A DNA stretch of 64,000 nucleotides from Escherichia coli (GCF_011881725.1 NZ_JAATUR010000014.1:31261-95260), one strand, 5' to 3'. Shown: positions 19,961 to 30,435, counted from the stretch's first letter. Translations and numbers: made by a program. Notes: generated by a model not told the origin, from the letters alone.

Positions 19961-20782
19961 ATGACCGAATTCACCACTCTTCTTCAGCAAGGAAACGCCT
20001 GGTTTTTCATCCCCAGCGCCATCTTACTTGGTGCACTTCATGGCCTGGAACCTGGACACTCAAAAACGATGATGGCAGCGTTTATCATCGCCATTAAAGG
20101 CACTGTTAAACAGGCGGTGATGCTTGGACTGGCTGCAACCATTTCGCATACTGCGGTGGTCTGGTTGATTGCCTTTGGCGGGATGGTGATCAGCAAACGC
20201 TTTACTGCGCAATCAGCAGAACCGTGGCTTCAGCTGATTTCCGCGGTGATCATTATTGGCACCGCTTTCTGGATGTTCTGGCGTACCTGGCGCGGAGAAC
20301 GCAACTGGCTGGAGAATATGCACGGGCATGATCATGAACATCATCATGATCATGAACATCATCACGACCACGAACATCATCACCATCACGAGCATGGCGA
20401 GTATCAGGATGCCCATGCACGAGCCCATGCCAATGACATTAAACGTCGTTTCGATGGCAGAGAAGTGACCAACTGGCAAATATTGCTATTTGGCTTAACC
20501 GGTGGCCTTATCCCCTGCCCTGCAGCGATCACCGTACTGTTGATTTGTATTCAATTAAAAGCCCTGACTCTGGGGGCAACTCTGGTCGTCAGCTTCAGTA
20601 TTGGCCTGGCGTTAACGCTGGTCACTGTAGGCGTTGGCGCAGCAATCAGCGTTCAGCAGGTCGCAAAACGCTGGAGCGGATTTAACACTCTCGCTAAACG
20701 CGCCCCCTATTTTTCCAGTCTGTTGATTGGCCTCGTTGGTGTGTATATGGGAGTGCATGGCTTTATGGGGATAATGCAATAA
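19961..20782 (+). CDS. rcnA: Nickel/cobalt efflux protein RcnA
   Basis: A 273-residue inner-membrane exporter of the NicO family with about six helices. A cytoplasmic loop at about residues 122-147 is extremely His-rich (repeats of HDHEHHH), the presumed metal-gathering region. Family motifs HGLEPGHSKTMMAAFI near the N terminus and GLTGGLIPCPAAITVLL later are visible. The DNA coding the loop (20325-20400) is a run of CAT/CAC/GAT repeats prone to length variation. It is induced by Ni and Co through release of RcnR. Confidence 0.97.
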   Translation: MTEFTTLLQQGNAWFFIPSAILLGALHGLEPGHSKTMMAAFIIAIKGTVKQAVMLGLAATISHTAVVWLIAFGGMVISKRFTAQSAEPWLQLISAVIIIGTAFWMFWRTWRGERNWLENMHGHDHEHHHDHEHHHDHEHHHHHEHGEYQDAHARAHANDIKRRFDGREVTNWQILLFGLTGGLIPCPAAITVLLICIQLKALTLGATLVVSFSIGLALTLVTVGVGAAISVQQVAKRWSGFNTLAKRAPYFSSLLIGLVGVYMGVHGFMGIMQ

Positions 20783-20863
20783 TCTCATTCTCCTGGATTG
20801 CATGTGACCTTCAGCCCAGGATGATTCTTAAATCAACTATTTCCACTGACTCTCTGCTCGCTT

Positions 20864-20890
20864 AGGATGCTTTTAGGGCATCCTTTCATT
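20864..20890 (+). terminator. Intrinsic terminator after rcnA
   Basis: AGGATGC and GCATCCT form a 7-bp stem followed by TTCATTT on the plus strand, about 80 bases after the rcnA stop and 110 before rcnB. Confidence 0.6.
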
Positions 20891-21000
20891 TACACTTTTT
20901 ACGAAATAAGGGGATCACTAACAAAATATCGCTTGTCAGTTATATTGTATGACAGGAAAGATATCCGACTGATTTTACAGATCCCCAAAGTGGAGAGTAT

Positions 21001-21339
21001 ATGACCATTAAAAATAAGATGTTGCTGGGTGCGCTATTGCTGGTTACCAGTGCCGCCTGGGCCGCACCAGCCACCGCGGGTTCAACCAATGCCTCGGGAA
21101 TTTCTAAGTATGAGTTAAGCAGTTTCATTGCTGACTTCAAACATTTTAAACCAGGTGACACCGTCCCAGAGTTGTACCGCACCGATGAGTACAACATTAA
21201 GCAGTGGCAGTTACGTAACCTGCCTGCGCCTGATGTCGGGACGCACTGGACCTATATGGGTGGCGCATATGTGTTGATCAACGACACTGACGGTAAAATT
21301 ATTAAAGCCTACGACGGTGAGATTTTTTATCATCGCTAA
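21001..21339 (+). CDS. rcnB: Periplasmic nickel/cobalt homeostasis protein RcnB
   Basis: A 112-residue secreted protein with a signal peptide of about 24 residues (LLLVTSAAWAAPA). The mature part has the RcnB-type repeat-like strands around YRTDEYNIKQWQLRNLP and WTYMGGAYVLI. RcnB modulates RcnA-mediated metal export from the periplasm and does not itself bind metal tightly. The ATG follows a GGAGAG ribosome site. The stop codon lies in the A-run that serves as the T-tract of the opposing yehA terminator. Confidence 0.94.
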   Translation: MTIKNKMLLGALLLVTSAAWAAPATAGSTNASGISKYELSSFIADFKHFKPGDTVPELYRTDEYNIKQWQLRNLPAPDVGTHWTYMGGAYVLINDTDGKIIKAYDGEIFYHR

Positions 21340-21364
21340 AAAAAGCCCCCTCATCATGAGGGGG
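21338..21364 (-). terminator. Intrinsic terminator of the yehDCBA operon
   Basis: CCCCCTC and GAGGGGG (21346-21364) form a GC-rich stem. On the minus strand it is followed by GC and seven T residues. It lies about 57 bases after the yehA stop and overlaps the end of rcnB. Confidence 0.85.
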
Positions 21365-21420
21365 AAATACAGACACCTTGTTATTTTTTATTATTAGCCA
21401 CTTGCTCGTCTTACCTGTTA

Positions 21421-22455
21421 TTAGTCGTATTTAACGTTGATTAAGGCAGTAGCCTCCAGATCGCCAGGTTTAATTTTATTTGCATCGTAGACATAATAAC
21501 TGGCAGTCACCGGAATTGAGATCGTAGCATCCGTAATTTTCGACTTCGCCACAATTTCTTTCAAATTAGTGTATCCTTTACTGCTATCACTGATATTTAA
21601 AAGAGTTACGGGCGAACCATTACTTTCCAGAACGAATCCTACACCATTATCGTCTGAACCTTTCAGGATCGTATTGCTGTTAGCTAATAGATCAGAGCTT
21701 GATAGATACACTTGCATTTTTCGTGATGTTTGATTCTGTTGACCTAATAAATTTTTACAGCGCAGAACAATATCTCCAGTATTGCTGTTCATAGTTGTTT
21801 TATTACCAGTTACAGGTAATTGTGAAACAGAAATACTCTTTAAAGTAATTAATAAATCATCGGGTTTACATGTCGTTGTTATCGGGTTGTATGACAATGC
21901 CAGATTGAATGAATACACACCTGCGTTTTGCGCAAGTGCATTTCTGTAGCTATTCACACACGCATCCCACGACTTTCCACCGAATAAACACAGTATAAAT
22001 TGCACTGCTGCATTTCCACGTGTTGTTGATGAAGCACTGGATAATGTCGCGACGCCATTAATCATTACTGAACCACCTCCCCCCGCAGAAACACTCACTT
22101 TTGCATTACTGGCCGCAGGTGTCACCGTTACCGTATAACCACTGGTGAAACTGGTTTGGTTATTTGACAATGAGATGTCGTTTTTATTTTTCCATTCAAA
22201 ATGTAAATTTAATTTAATAGTGTCGTTATAAAGCCCAACAATAACATCCGACGGACTCATCGGGGTGATAATATTCGCACTCACGCATGACGAATCATTA
22301 AAGTTATGCTCATATGTCGCCGTTTGTGTTTGAGTAAGTGCAAAATCCCCCTGAACAACCAAATTATGCTGCACTGATAACTCTCCATAACATGCCGCAT
22401 AGCTCACAGGCATAACCATCATCATTAATATAAATAACATTATGCGATTTTTCAT
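21421..22455 (-). CDS. yehA: Fimbrial tip adhesin-like protein YehA
   Basis: A 344-residue secreted protein with a signal peptide of about 20 residues ending SYAAC. The long N-terminal region is unusual for minor pilins and likely carries receptor binding. The C-terminal part, from about residue 195 (TTCKPDDLLITLKS), has the strand pattern of a pilin domain, with a cysteine pair and the terminal ALINVKYD strand. Last gene of yehDCBA. The Yeh fimbriae are cryptic in laboratory strains. Confidence 0.9.
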   Translation of the reverse strand: MKNRIMLFILMMMVMPVSYAACYGELSVQHNLVVQGDFALTQTQTATYEHNFNDSSCVSANIITPMSPSDVIVGLYNDTIKLNLHFEWKNKNDISLSNNQTSFTSGYTVTVTPAASNAKVSVSAGGGGSVMINGVATLSSASSTTRGNAAVQFILCLFGGKSWDACVNSYRNALAQNAGVYSFNLALSYNPITTTCKPDDLLITLKSISVSQLPVTGNKTTMNSNTGDIVLRCKNLLGQQNQTSRKMQVYLSSSDLLANSNTILKGSDDNGVGFVLESNGSPVTLLNISDSSKGYTNLKEIVAKSKITDATISIPVTASYYVYDANKIKPGDLEATALINVKYD

Positions 22456-22470
22456 AGAATCACCTGAGTA

Positions 22471-24951
22471 TTACTGGCAAATATAACTTCTACTTTCATC
22501 AATTTCTTTATCGAAGGTTATTATGCATGAAAGCCCTTGTTGCTTATCAATTGCCACATTAACCGATGGTGGTACTTCATTGGCGCGAATAAATAACTGG
22601 CTTCCCTGACCGACAACGCCAATATTACGACCATGGTTATCATTCACTTCATAACCAAACGTTAATGATTGCCCATCCGCTCTTAACGCTTTTATAAACC
22701 AGGGCTTGCGCTGATCGGTATCAAAATTAACCAGTACGACAGCGCCGCGATAAGGAGCGGCAATTTTCCGATTTCCGCGTAATTCTGTTTCGCTATCGCT
22801 TTGCGACACATCCAGCATCAGGTGATTTTCCCGATAAGGCGTTATTCCGTCGTATACCACCACACCATTACGGTTTGTTGTGCGATATTTTTGCCCATTG
22901 ACATAAGCATCTTTAACCCCTGGTGCATGCATCACAGCAAACGTTTCAGAAAGACGGTTCGCCAGATTAACGCCCCCCGACCAGGCGACAATGCCCCCTG
23001 AAACACTGGCTCCGACCTGTCGATAATTACTCGACTGACTATAACTGCCATTCACTGTCGAAACCGGCGTGTTCCAGGTCAAATTTCCGCCAGCTGTCGT
23101 TTCATTCCCCTGATGCTGATGGCTCAGATTAATACCATAGTTAAACTGATCGCGGCTCCCAGCAGTTCCCGATAATCCCGTATTGTTTGAGGCAAAACCC
23201 TGATCATCAAACGTCGTTGAGTTAGACATATATATTTGCCGACGAGGTGTCGTAACGTCATCCCCCCAATCAAAGGGAATCGATATAAAAATATTAAAAC
23301 GCTTCTCTTCATGATGATTCTCGTCATACGCCTGGCTTGCGGCGAGGGTATAGCTTAGACGTCGCAGGTTATTGGAATAACTCAACTGATAATCTTTACT
23401 ACTGCCGCTACGCCCCCAGTAGTTTCTCCATAATGTACTTAAGGACACAGAACCCCAGCCTTCTGGCAATGACTGGCTCATATTGGCAGAGAAACTATTT
23501 TTACGACCAAAATCGTTCTGGTAATAATCGGCAATGTCATAGACATCGTTTTCATCACGGCGATAATTATCTTTATTGTTTGCCCAAACGTGATCGTTAA
23601 ACGTCCGGTAATCACGTGACGAATAACGCCAGGCCGCCAGACCAAAACGCGTCGACGTTTGGCTCAAAAATTTGTTGTAGGCAATTTGATAACTTTGCCC
23701 GTCAAACACATCACCGTTATCTTGCTTACTATGCGACTTCGTAGCATCGATGGAAATTGCACCAATGCGTGTATTCCAGCCAGTCCCCAAAGTGAACGCG
23801 TAATAATTATTCGCGACCATCGAACCGCCATACAGTGTCAATAAGTTATTAAAACCATACTGATAACCCGCCTGGACAAAATCACTTTGTTTGCTCGCCC
23901 CTTCGATATGGCTACGACCCGCCGCAAAATCATATTTCGACACACCGGGTTGCAACATATTCGGCACCGCGGCAAAAGGCACCAGATATGTGGTGACCGA
24001 GCCGTCCGCCTCTTTCACGCTGACATCAAGATCCGCTCCACCACCGGCCAATTGCAGATCAGTAATCGCAAACGGCCCCGGCGGAACCTCTTTCTGATAA
24101 ACAACAAAACCGTTCTGTTCAATCGTTACCAGCGCGTTACTCTGGGCAATCCCCTGCACCCGTGGAGTAAAATTTTGTTTCGAGTTAGGCAACATTTGCA
24201 TATCACGAAACAACCGCACACCGTTGAAGCGAACAGAATCAAAAATATCGCTTGATGTGTACATATCACCCACGCGAAGCGTGCCGAGAAACTGGGCAAA
24301 TCCACGTTCCAGATACAGGGTATTACTTTTCCACACCCCAGGATTGTTATCTGTTTTGCTGAAACTGGTATCAGAATGCAGTTGCCATCCCAGTAAATTC
24401 AACCCGCTATTAAAACGCACATAAGTACTCTTGCTATTACCCGAGGCTTTATAGTCGCTGTAATACTGACTCATATAATAAGAGCTATAAAACGCATTAA
24501 TACCTCGCTCCCAGTTTTCCGGCGGGACATAGCCCCTTTCCAGTTCATCCACCCAGGCCTGTGGGACACTAAAATCGAGACGAAAAATTCCGATATCCCA
24601 GACATAGCTCCCACCCTGAAGAAGTTGCTCAAATGTTAAACATTGCTTGCCACTGGCGAAGTTATCGGTATTGATGCCTAACCGCTTGATAATTTCTCTC
24701 GACAAACATGTTTCCTGCGGATTGTCTTTAACGATAACTTCATATTTACCGCGCCATTGCTTATTGACGTAAATATCGATGTCATACTGACCCGGTAAAG
24801 GTTGATTATCATCCAGACGAATATTTGTAACCTGCTGGTCTTTCATTCCACCTATCATAAAATGGGTATCAAAGGTTTCTTCAGCTGCATAAGTTTCAAT
24901 GCCGAACAATAACGCGACTATTGCTGTTGCAAGTGGGGTCAACCTCAACAT
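22471..24951 (-). CDS. yehB: Outer-membrane fimbrial usher YehB
   Basis: An 826-residue usher for the Yeh chaperone-usher pilus. After a signal peptide it shows the N-terminal chaperone-binding domain, a long beta-barrel rich in alternating aromatic strands (about residues 130-650), the plug segment, and a C-terminal domain with paired cysteines (LSCIITF and YICQ). I took the start at 24951, which gives the standard length, rather than 15 bases upstream. It secretes and assembles YehD and YehA subunits delivered by YehC. Confidence 0.94.
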   Translation of the reverse strand: MLRLTPLATAIVALLFGIETYAAEETFDTHFMIGGMKDQQVTNIRLDDNQPLPGQYDIDIYVNKQWRGKYEVIVKDNPQETCLSREIIKRLGINTDNFASGKQCLTFEQLLQGGSYVWDIGIFRLDFSVPQAWVDELERGYVPPENWERGINAFYSSYYMSQYYSDYKASGNSKSTYVRFNSGLNLLGWQLHSDTSFSKTDNNPGVWKSNTLYLERGFAQFLGTLRVGDMYTSSDIFDSVRFNGVRLFRDMQMLPNSKQNFTPRVQGIAQSNALVTIEQNGFVVYQKEVPPGPFAITDLQLAGGGADLDVSVKEADGSVTTYLVPFAAVPNMLQPGVSKYDFAAGRSHIEGASKQSDFVQAGYQYGFNNLLTLYGGSMVANNYYAFTLGTGWNTRIGAISIDATKSHSKQDNGDVFDGQSYQIAYNKFLSQTSTRFGLAAWRYSSRDYRTFNDHVWANNKDNYRRDENDVYDIADYYQNDFGRKNSFSANMSQSLPEGWGSVSLSTLWRNYWGRSGSSKDYQLSYSNNLRRLSYTLAASQAYDENHHEEKRFNIFISIPFDWGDDVTTPRRQIYMSNSTTFDDQGFASNNTGLSGTAGSRDQFNYGINLSHQHQGNETTAGGNLTWNTPVSTVNGSYSQSSNYRQVGASVSGGIVAWSGGVNLANRLSETFAVMHAPGVKDAYVNGQKYRTTNRNGVVVYDGITPYRENHLMLDVSQSDSETELRGNRKIAAPYRGAVVLVNFDTDQRKPWFIKALRADGQSLTFGYEVNDNHGRNIGVVGQGSQLFIRANEVPPSVNVAIDKQQGLSCIITFDKEIDESRSYICQ

Positions 24952-24966
24952 AGGCAGTTCCTGCAA

Positions 24967-25641
24967 TTAAATTTTGTCACTAATATAGTTACCGTGGTCA
25001 TCAATAATGGTCAGATGCCAGTCATTCGCATTATTACTTTTGACATTAACACTTTGACTTTCTAAGGGTGCAATCATGATAGTTTCATAATTGACTTTGA
25101 CATTCTTAGCTTTGATATCCGAAATTGTTACCCAGTTTGCTGAATCATTTTTTATCGCCAAACCATTGCCACTGCGATTTATGTGTAATTTTTTAAATGT
25201 GGCCTTATTAACTGGGGTGATTCCCGACGGTCGGTAAAATAATTTAATTCTGTTTTGCATTGCAAACTTCAGTGCATTTTTGCCTTCTTGCTCTGGACTA
25301 TTTGGTGGAATATCCAGAACATTCAGATAAAAAACGCTCTCTTTATTAGTGGGCAATTTATTCGGCATAATTTTAATTTTTACTTGCTGTCCGGAATTTG
25401 CCCCTATTTTTGCCACTGGTGGCGTTAACATGAAAGGCACGTGGATTTTTTCTGGTGGTAGCGACGTATCGCCATCATCAATCCACGCCTGAACCAGCGA
25501 AGAACGGTTTCCCTGATTCATCAACTGCACCATTACTTCTTTATTTTCTGCCGGGTAAATGATACGCGTCCCGTAGATCACAATTCCGGCATGTGCAGGA
25601 AGAATCATCGAAGAAATGAGTAAAAGTGATAATCCTCTCAT
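24967..25641 (-). CDS. yehC: Periplasmic fimbrial chaperone YehC
   Basis: A 224-residue chaperone with a signal peptide ending PAHAG. The two immunoglobulin-like domains carry the family signature FYLNVLDIPPNS and the subunit-binding strand around KFAMQNRIKLFYRP, with the conserved arginine and lysine. It caps pilin subunits in the periplasm before transfer to YehB. K-12 annotation begins about 15 codons upstream; no convincing ribosome site supports that extension here. Confidence 0.92.
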   Translation of the reverse strand: MRGLSLLLISSMILPAHAGIVIYGTRIIYPAENKEVMVQLMNQGNRSSLVQAWIDDGDTSLPPEKIHVPFMLTPPVAKIGANSGQQVKIKIMPNKLPTNKESVFYLNVLDIPPNSPEQEGKNALKFAMQNRIKLFYRPSGITPVNKATFKKLHINRSGNGLAIKNDSANWVTISDIKAKNVKVNYETIMIAPLESQSVNVKSNNANDWHLTIIDDHGNYISDKI

Positions 25642-25725
25642 CTTAATGCCTCTAGAGTTAAAAGGCCGCCATGGGGGTAGCGGCCATGTTTATTACCTGA
25701 AGAAACTTGCAAATTTATTTAATAA

Positions 25726-26268
25726 TTAATCCTGCGCCACACGCATAACCAGAGAAGATAACACATCACCTGATTGCACTGAGTTATCTGTCAATTTCAG
25801 GTATTTCGCTTTAAACGGAATGGCATATTGACCTTCCGCTGTTTTATAACTCTCGATGTTAAAAGGTGCAGAAACATCCAGGACATCGCTGTTATCACCT
25901 AAATAGAGATAGTAACCCACGGTATCGTTGCTACTGGCTATCGCCTTATCGTTACCGGTTATTTTATCGTTAGTGATCAACGAGAGTTTTACACCAGCAA
26001 CTTCTTTCGGACAGCTAATTTTTAACATACTGCTGGTTACACCGACTGCATCATCATAGGTAGAATATTTGGCTTTACCTTCAAAGACAGAGGTTGGTAC
26101 GGTTGGCATATTAATACTTACTGAATCACCGCCCGCTTCAAATTTACACGGAGATTCTGCAATATTTCCCTTAATGGTCAATGTTCCGGTATCAACATCT
26201 GCAGCTAATACTCCAGCACTCATGAAAAAAGAAGAAAAGACAGCGGCAGCAATAATTGAACGTTTCAT
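25726..26268 (-). CDS. yehD: Major fimbrial subunit YehD
   Basis: A 180-residue pilin with a signal peptide (ending VLAAD) and the donor-strand pattern DTGTLTIKGNIAESPCKF. Its first cysteine pairs with the one in LKISCPKEV. The C terminus ends in the alternating strand SSLVMRVAQD recognised by the chaperone. First gene of yehDCBA; the following yehC lies 84 bases downstream. An AAGGAAC ribosome site precedes the start. The untranslated region upstream is AT-rich, a frequent target of H-NS silencing, which would fit the known cryptic state. Confidence 0.94.
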   Translation of the reverse strand: MKRSIIAAAVFSSFFMSAGVLAADVDTGTLTIKGNIAESPCKFEAGGDSVSINMPTVPTSVFEGKAKYSTYDDAVGVTSSMLKISCPKEVAGVKLSLITNDKITGNDKAIASSNDTVGYYLYLGDNSDVLDVSAPFNIESYKTAEGQYAIPFKAKYLKLTDNSVQSGDVLSSLVMRVAQD

Positions 26269-26492
26269 AATATGTTCCTTAATTTAATTTATTTTTGGTT
26301 GTTAAGAGTCTGTATCTCCTGGAAACAAATTTCCCACATCAAAAAAGTTGCCGCAATGTAAACATATTGTTTTATTGATTTAAAACAAATTAACTATTGC
26401 AATATAAATACAACAAATAATTAATGCCATTAAATATTCATTACATCAATGAGTTAATATGGATTTTTGCAAATGGTATTTTTAATATCAAT

Positions 26493-26529
26493 AAAAAAAG
26501 CTGAAATCATTCATATAAATGATTTCAGC
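26493..26529 (-). terminator. Intrinsic terminator of yehE
   Basis: A 12-bp perfect stem (GCTGAAATCATT with AATGATTTCAGC) is followed on the minus strand by seven T residues. It lies 33 bases after the yehE stop and insulates yehD from yehE transcription. Confidence 0.88.
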
Positions 26530-26561
26530 TTTCTAAATCTGATTAAAACAAGGTTGCCAAA

Positions 26562-26843
26562 TTAATCGTAGCGATTTAACACGATTCGACGTTTGCTATC
26601 GTTACCTGCTACAACCACTTCTGTCGTTACACCTTTGACTGACGAAGAAATCTGATGTCGGGTATCAACATTATACGTTAACTGACCGCAATGCTGTAGA
26701 GGTTGACCATTAACCATAGCCATACCGCATGTTGGGGGACTGATCCTGCCATTAATCGCTAATGTGGCAGTCTCTGATGAGAACGCGGGAGACGCCAATC
26801 CATAGGCGAGAAAAATAATTCCTGACAGCCAATACTTATTCAT
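26562..26843 (-). CDS. yehE: Small secreted protein YehE (DUF2574)
   Basis: A 93-residue protein with a signal peptide of about 21 residues (GLASPAFSSE). The short mature part has two cysteines (PPTCGMAM and LQHCGQL) and beta-strand character that resembles a truncated pilin-like module. Function unknown. It is adjacent to the Yeh fimbrial operon, but a strong terminator separates it from yehD, so it is transcribed independently. Confidence 0.88.
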   Translation of the reverse strand: MNKYWLSGIIFLAYGLASPAFSSETATLAINGRISPPTCGMAMVNGQPLQHCGQLTYNVDTRHQISSSVKGVTTEVVVAGNDSKRRIVLNRYD

Positions 26844-27042
26844 TGAACGTTATCCCTGTAGTAAAGGTTATGCCTGGATAGATTCGGTGCATAACAGACT
26901 ATAGCTGTACATCCACTACACAGCCACGAAGAATGATAAAGAGGCATTACCTGCACGATCAATCAACTTTGTACAGTTTCGGACGAAAGTCCACAGAATA
27001 TTCGCAGCATTAAAAAAGTGCTCATTAAAGCTGCAAAATTAA

Positions 27043-27078
27043 ATACACCGCATCAATAATAACATTGCTGCGGTGTAT
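27043..27078 (-). terminator. Intrinsic terminator of mrp
   Basis: ATACACCGCA and TGCGGTGTAT form a 10-bp stem. On the minus strand it is followed by TTAATTTTG, about 29 bases after the mrp stop. Confidence 0.75.
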
Positions 27079-27106
27079 GAAGTGTAACCAGAAAAATTAA
27101 TACGCG

Positions 27107-28216
27107 TTAGACCGCGCGGAAAGAGATCTCGCCAGGAATGACTTCCCCTTGCCAGTAAAGTTGGGCAGCAACGCGGTCAGCCAGTTGACGGTAGATAGCG
27201 GTAAATTCACTCTCCGGACGGCTAATAACCGTTGGCGTGCCTTTGTCGAGATCTTCACGCAGAGTGATATGTAACGGCATCTGACCCAGCAACTGCGTGT
27301 GGTATTTCTCAGCCAGTTTCTCTGCGCCACCGGTGCCGAAAATCGGTTCATGGTGACCACAGTTACTGCAAATATGCACGCTCATGTTTTCCACAATACC
27401 GAGAACCGGAACCTCGACTTTCTCGAACATCACAATGCCTTTTTTCGCATCGATCAATGCAATGTCCTGCGGCGTGGTGACAACTACTGCGCCGGTCACC
27501 GGAATGTTCTGCGCCAACGTCAACTGAATATCACCAGTGCCTGGCGGCATGTCGAGCACCAGATAGTCCAGATCGGGCCACAAGGTTTCCTGCAACATCT
27601 GCATCAGCGCCTTGCTCGCCATCGGGCCACGCCACACCATCGCGTTATCGTCAGTGACCAAATAACCAATAGAGTTGGTTGCCAGGCCATGAGACATAAT
27701 CGGTGCCATATGGGTACCGTCTGGCGAAGTTGGACGCTGATTTTCTGCGCCAAGCATGGTGGGGATTGACGGACCGTAGATATCGGCATCCAGAATACCG
27801 ACTTTCGCGCCTTCCGCCGCCAGCGCCAGCGCCAGGTTTACCGCCGTGGAGGACTTACCCACACCGCCCTTACCGGAACTGACCGCAATGATGTTCTTCA
27901 CGCCGTTAATACCCGGCTGATTCTTCACGCGTTTCAGGGTGGCAATGTTATGCGACAGTTTCCAGTCGATAGCTTTCGCCCCGGTGATACGCAGCAATTC
28001 GGCGCTACATTGCTCTTTTAACTCTTCGAACGCGCTATGCCAGACGAACGGCATAACCAGTTCCACATGCAGCGTGTCGTCCATCCAGGCGACATGATGT
28101 AACGCTTTCAGCGTAGTGAGGTTATGCTTCAGGGTTGGGTGCTGAAAATTGGCCAGTGTCCCGGCGACCATTGCGCGCAAGGCTTCTGGTGATTTGGCCT
28201 GGGATTGTTCGTTCAT
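27107..28216 (-). CDS. mrp: Fe-S cluster carrier ATPase Mrp (ApbC)
   Basis: A 369-residue P-loop protein of the Mrp/NBP35 family. An N-terminal MIP18-like domain (residues about 10-95) precedes the deviant Walker A VSSGKGGVGKSSTAVNLA near residues 106-120, the switch region DADIYGPSIP, and the cluster-binding pair CSNC near residue 283. It assembles and hands on Fe-S clusters. The start at 28216 follows an AGGAG site and yields the usual length; the upstream in-frame start lacks one. It diverges from metG. Confidence 0.96.
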   Translation of the reverse strand: MNEQSQAKSPEALRAMVAGTLANFQHPTLKHNLTTLKALHHVAWMDDTLHVELVMPFVWHSAFEELKEQCSAELLRITGAKAIDWKLSHNIATLKRVKNQPGINGVKNIIAVSSGKGGVGKSSTAVNLALALAAEGAKVGILDADIYGPSIPTMLGAENQRPTSPDGTHMAPIMSHGLATNSIGYLVTDDNAMVWRGPMASKALMQMLQETLWPDLDYLVLDMPPGTGDIQLTLAQNIPVTGAVVVTTPQDIALIDAKKGIVMFEKVEVPVLGIVENMSVHICSNCGHHEPIFGTGGAEKLAEKYHTQLLGQMPLHITLREDLDKGTPTVISRPESEFTAIYRQLADRVAAQLYWQGEVIPGEISFRAV

Positions 28217-28282
28217 CCCGACTCCTTTTTTGTATAGATAAACCATCAGCTGATAGTTTACCTGAAGAATATAGAGAAGTAC

Positions 28283-28311
28283 TTACTTAACATTTTCCCA
28301 TTTGGTACTAT
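28283..28311 (+). promoter_or_regulatory. Probable metG promoter
   Basis: TTACTT (28283-28288) and TACTAT (28306-28311) are separated by 17 bases, a good sigma-70 arrangement, about 30 bases before the metG start codon. Confidence 0.55.
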
Positions 28312-28347
28312 CTAACCCCTTTTCACTACTAAGAAGTAATGCCTACT

Positions 28348-30381
28348 ATGACTCAAGTCGCGAAGAAAATTCTGGTGACGTGCGCACTGCCGTACGCTAA
28401 CGGCTCAATCCACCTCGGCCATATGCTGGAGCACATCCAGGCTGATGTCTGGGTCCGTTACCAGCGAATGCGCGGCCACGAAGTCAACTTCATCTGTGCC
28501 GACGATGCCCACGGTACACCGATCATGCTGAAAGCTCAGCAGCTTGGCATCACTCCGGAGCAGATGATTGGCGAAATGAGTCAGGAGCATCAGACTGATT
28601 TTGCAGGCTTTAATATCAGCTATGACAACTATCACTCGACGCACAGCGAAGAAAACCGCCAGTTGTCGGAGCTTATCTACACTCGTCTGAAAGAGAATGG
28701 GTTTATTAAAAACCGCACCATCTCTCAGCTGTACGATCCGGAAAAAGGCATGTTCCTGCCGGACCGTTTTGTGAAAGGCACCTGCCCGAAATGTAAAGCG
28801 CCAGATCAATACGGCGATAACTGTGAAGTCTGCGGCGCGACCTACAGCCCGACTGAACTGATTGAACCGAAATCAGTCGTTTCTGGCGCTACGCCGGTAA
28901 TGCGTGATTCCGAACACTTCTTCTTTGATTTACCTTCTTTCAGCGAAATGTTGCAGGCATGGACCCGCAGCGGCGCGTTGCAGGAGCAGGTGGCAAACAA
29001 AATGCAGGAGTGGTTTGAATCCGGCCTGCAACAGTGGGATATCTCCCGCGATGCGCCGTACTTCGGTTTTGAAATTCCGAACGCGCCGGGCAAATATTTC
29101 TACGTCTGGCTGGACGCGCCGATTGGCTACATGGGTTCTTTCAAGAATCTGTGCGACAAGCGCGGCGACACCACCAGCTTCGATGAATACTGGAAGAAAG
29201 ATTCCACCGCCGAACTGTACCATTTCATCGGTAAAGATATTGTTTACTTCCACAGCCTGTTCTGGCCTGCCATGCTGGAAGGCAGCAACTTCCGCAAGCC
29301 GACCAACCTGTTTGTTCACGGCTATGTGACGGTGAACGGTGCGAAGATGTCCAAGTCTCGCGGCACCTTTATTAAAGCCAGCACCTGGCTGAATCATTTT
29401 GACGCTGACAGCCTGCGCTACTACTACACCGCGAAACTCTCTTCGCGTATTGATGATATCGACCTGAACCTGGAAGATTTTGTTCAGCGCGTGAATGCCG
29501 ATATCGTTAACAAAGTGGTTAACCTGGCGTCCCGTAACGCAGGCTTTATCAACAAACGTTTTGATGGCGTGCTGGCAAGTGAGCTGGCAGACCCTGAACT
29601 GTACAAAACCTTTACCGATGCCGCCGAAGTGATTGGTGAAGCGTGGGAAAGCCGCGAATTTGGTAAAGCTGTGCGCGAGATTATGGCGCTGGCTGACCTG
29701 GCAAACCGCTATGTTGACGAACAGGCTCCGTGGGTTGTGGCGAAACAGGAAGGTCGCGATGCTGACCTGCAGGCGATTTGCTCAATGGGCATTAACCTGT
29801 TCCGCGTGCTGATGACGTATCTGAAGCCGGTACTGCCAAAACTGACCGAGCGTGCAGAAGCATTCCTGAATACAGAACTGACCTGGGATGGTATCCAGCA
29901 ACCGCTGCTGGGCCACAAAGTGAATCCGTTCAAGGCGCTGTATAACCGCATCGATATGAAACAGGTTGAAGCACTGGTGGAAGCGTCTAAAGAAGAAGTG
30001 AAAGCCACAGCCGCACCGGTAACTGGCCCACTGGCTGACGACCCGATTCAGGAAACCATCACCTTTGACGACTTCGCCAAAGTTGACCTGCGCGTGGCGC
30101 TGATTGAAAACGCGGAGTTTGTTGAAGGTTCTGACAAACTGCTGCGCCTGACACTGGATCTCGGCGGTGAAAAACGCAATGTCTTCTCCGGCATTCGTTC
30201 TGCCTACCCGGATCCGCAGACGCTGATTGGTCGTCACACCATTATGGTGGCTAACCTGGCACCGCGTAAAATGCGCTTTGGTATCTCCGAAGGCATGGTA
30301 ATGGCGGCCGGTCCTGGCGGGAAAGATATCTTCCTGTTAAGCCCGGATGCCGGTGCAAAACCTGGTCATCAGGTGAAATAA
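28348..30381 (+). CDS. metG: Methionine-tRNA ligase MetG
   Basis: A 677-residue class I aminoacyl-tRNA synthetase. The HIGH motif appears as GSIHLGHM (residues about 18-25) and the KMSKS loop as GAKMSKSRG near residue 333. A zinc knuckle has two cysteine pairs (CPKC and CEVC) around residues 145-162. The C-terminal EMAP-II-like tRNA-binding domain begins at about residue 575 ([13 protein letters not shown]). The start at 28348 gives the known protein; an ATG 9 bases upstream in frame is also possible. Confidence 0.98.
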   Translation: MTQVAKKILVTCALPYANGSIHLGHMLEHIQADVWVRYQRMRGHEVNFICADDAHGTPIMLKAQQLGITPEQMIGEMSQEHQTDFAGFNISYDNYHSTHSEENRQLSELIYTRLKENGFIKNRTISQLYDPEKGMFLPDRFVKGTCPKCKAPDQYGDNCEVCGATYSPTELIEPKSVVSGATPVMRDSEHFFFDLPSFSEMLQAWTRSGALQEQVANKMQEWFESGLQQWDISRDAPYFGFEIPNAPGKYFYVWLDAPIGYMGSFKNLCDKRGDTTSFDEYWKKDSTAELYHFIGKDIVYFHSLFWPAMLEGSNFRKPTNLFVHGYVTVNGAKMSKSRGTFIKASTWLNHFDADSLRYYYTAKLSSRIDDIDLNLEDFVQRVNADIVNKVVNLASRNAGFINKRFDGVLASELADPELYKTFTDAAEVIGEAWESREFGKAVREIMALADLANRYVDEQAPWVVAKQEGRDADLQAICSMGINLFRVLMTYLKPVLPKLTERAEAFLNTELTWDGIQQPLLGHKVNPFKALYNRIDMKQVEALVEASKEEVKATAAPVTGPLADDPIQETITFDDFAKVDLRVALIENAEFVEGSDKLLRLTLDLGGEKRNVFSGIRSAYPDPQTLIGRHTIMVANLAPRKMRFGISEGMVMAAGPGGKDIFLLSPDAGAKPGHQVK

Positions 30382-30391
30382 TTCTCCCTTC

Positions 30392-30422
30392 AAGGCGCTG
30401 TATCGACAGCGCCTTTTCTTTA
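30392..30422 (+). terminator. Intrinsic terminator of metG
   Basis: AAGGCGCTG and CAGCGCCTT form a perfect 9-bp stem followed by TTTTCTTT, 10 bases after the metG stop. Confidence 0.92.
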
Positions 30423-30435
30423 TAAATTCCTAAAG

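Noticed and set aside
20325..20400. CAT/CAC repeats considered as a microsatellite or phase-variable tract
   Set aside because: They encode the functional His-rich metal loop of RcnA in frame; length change of whole codons is possible but no contingency-locus behaviour is evident.
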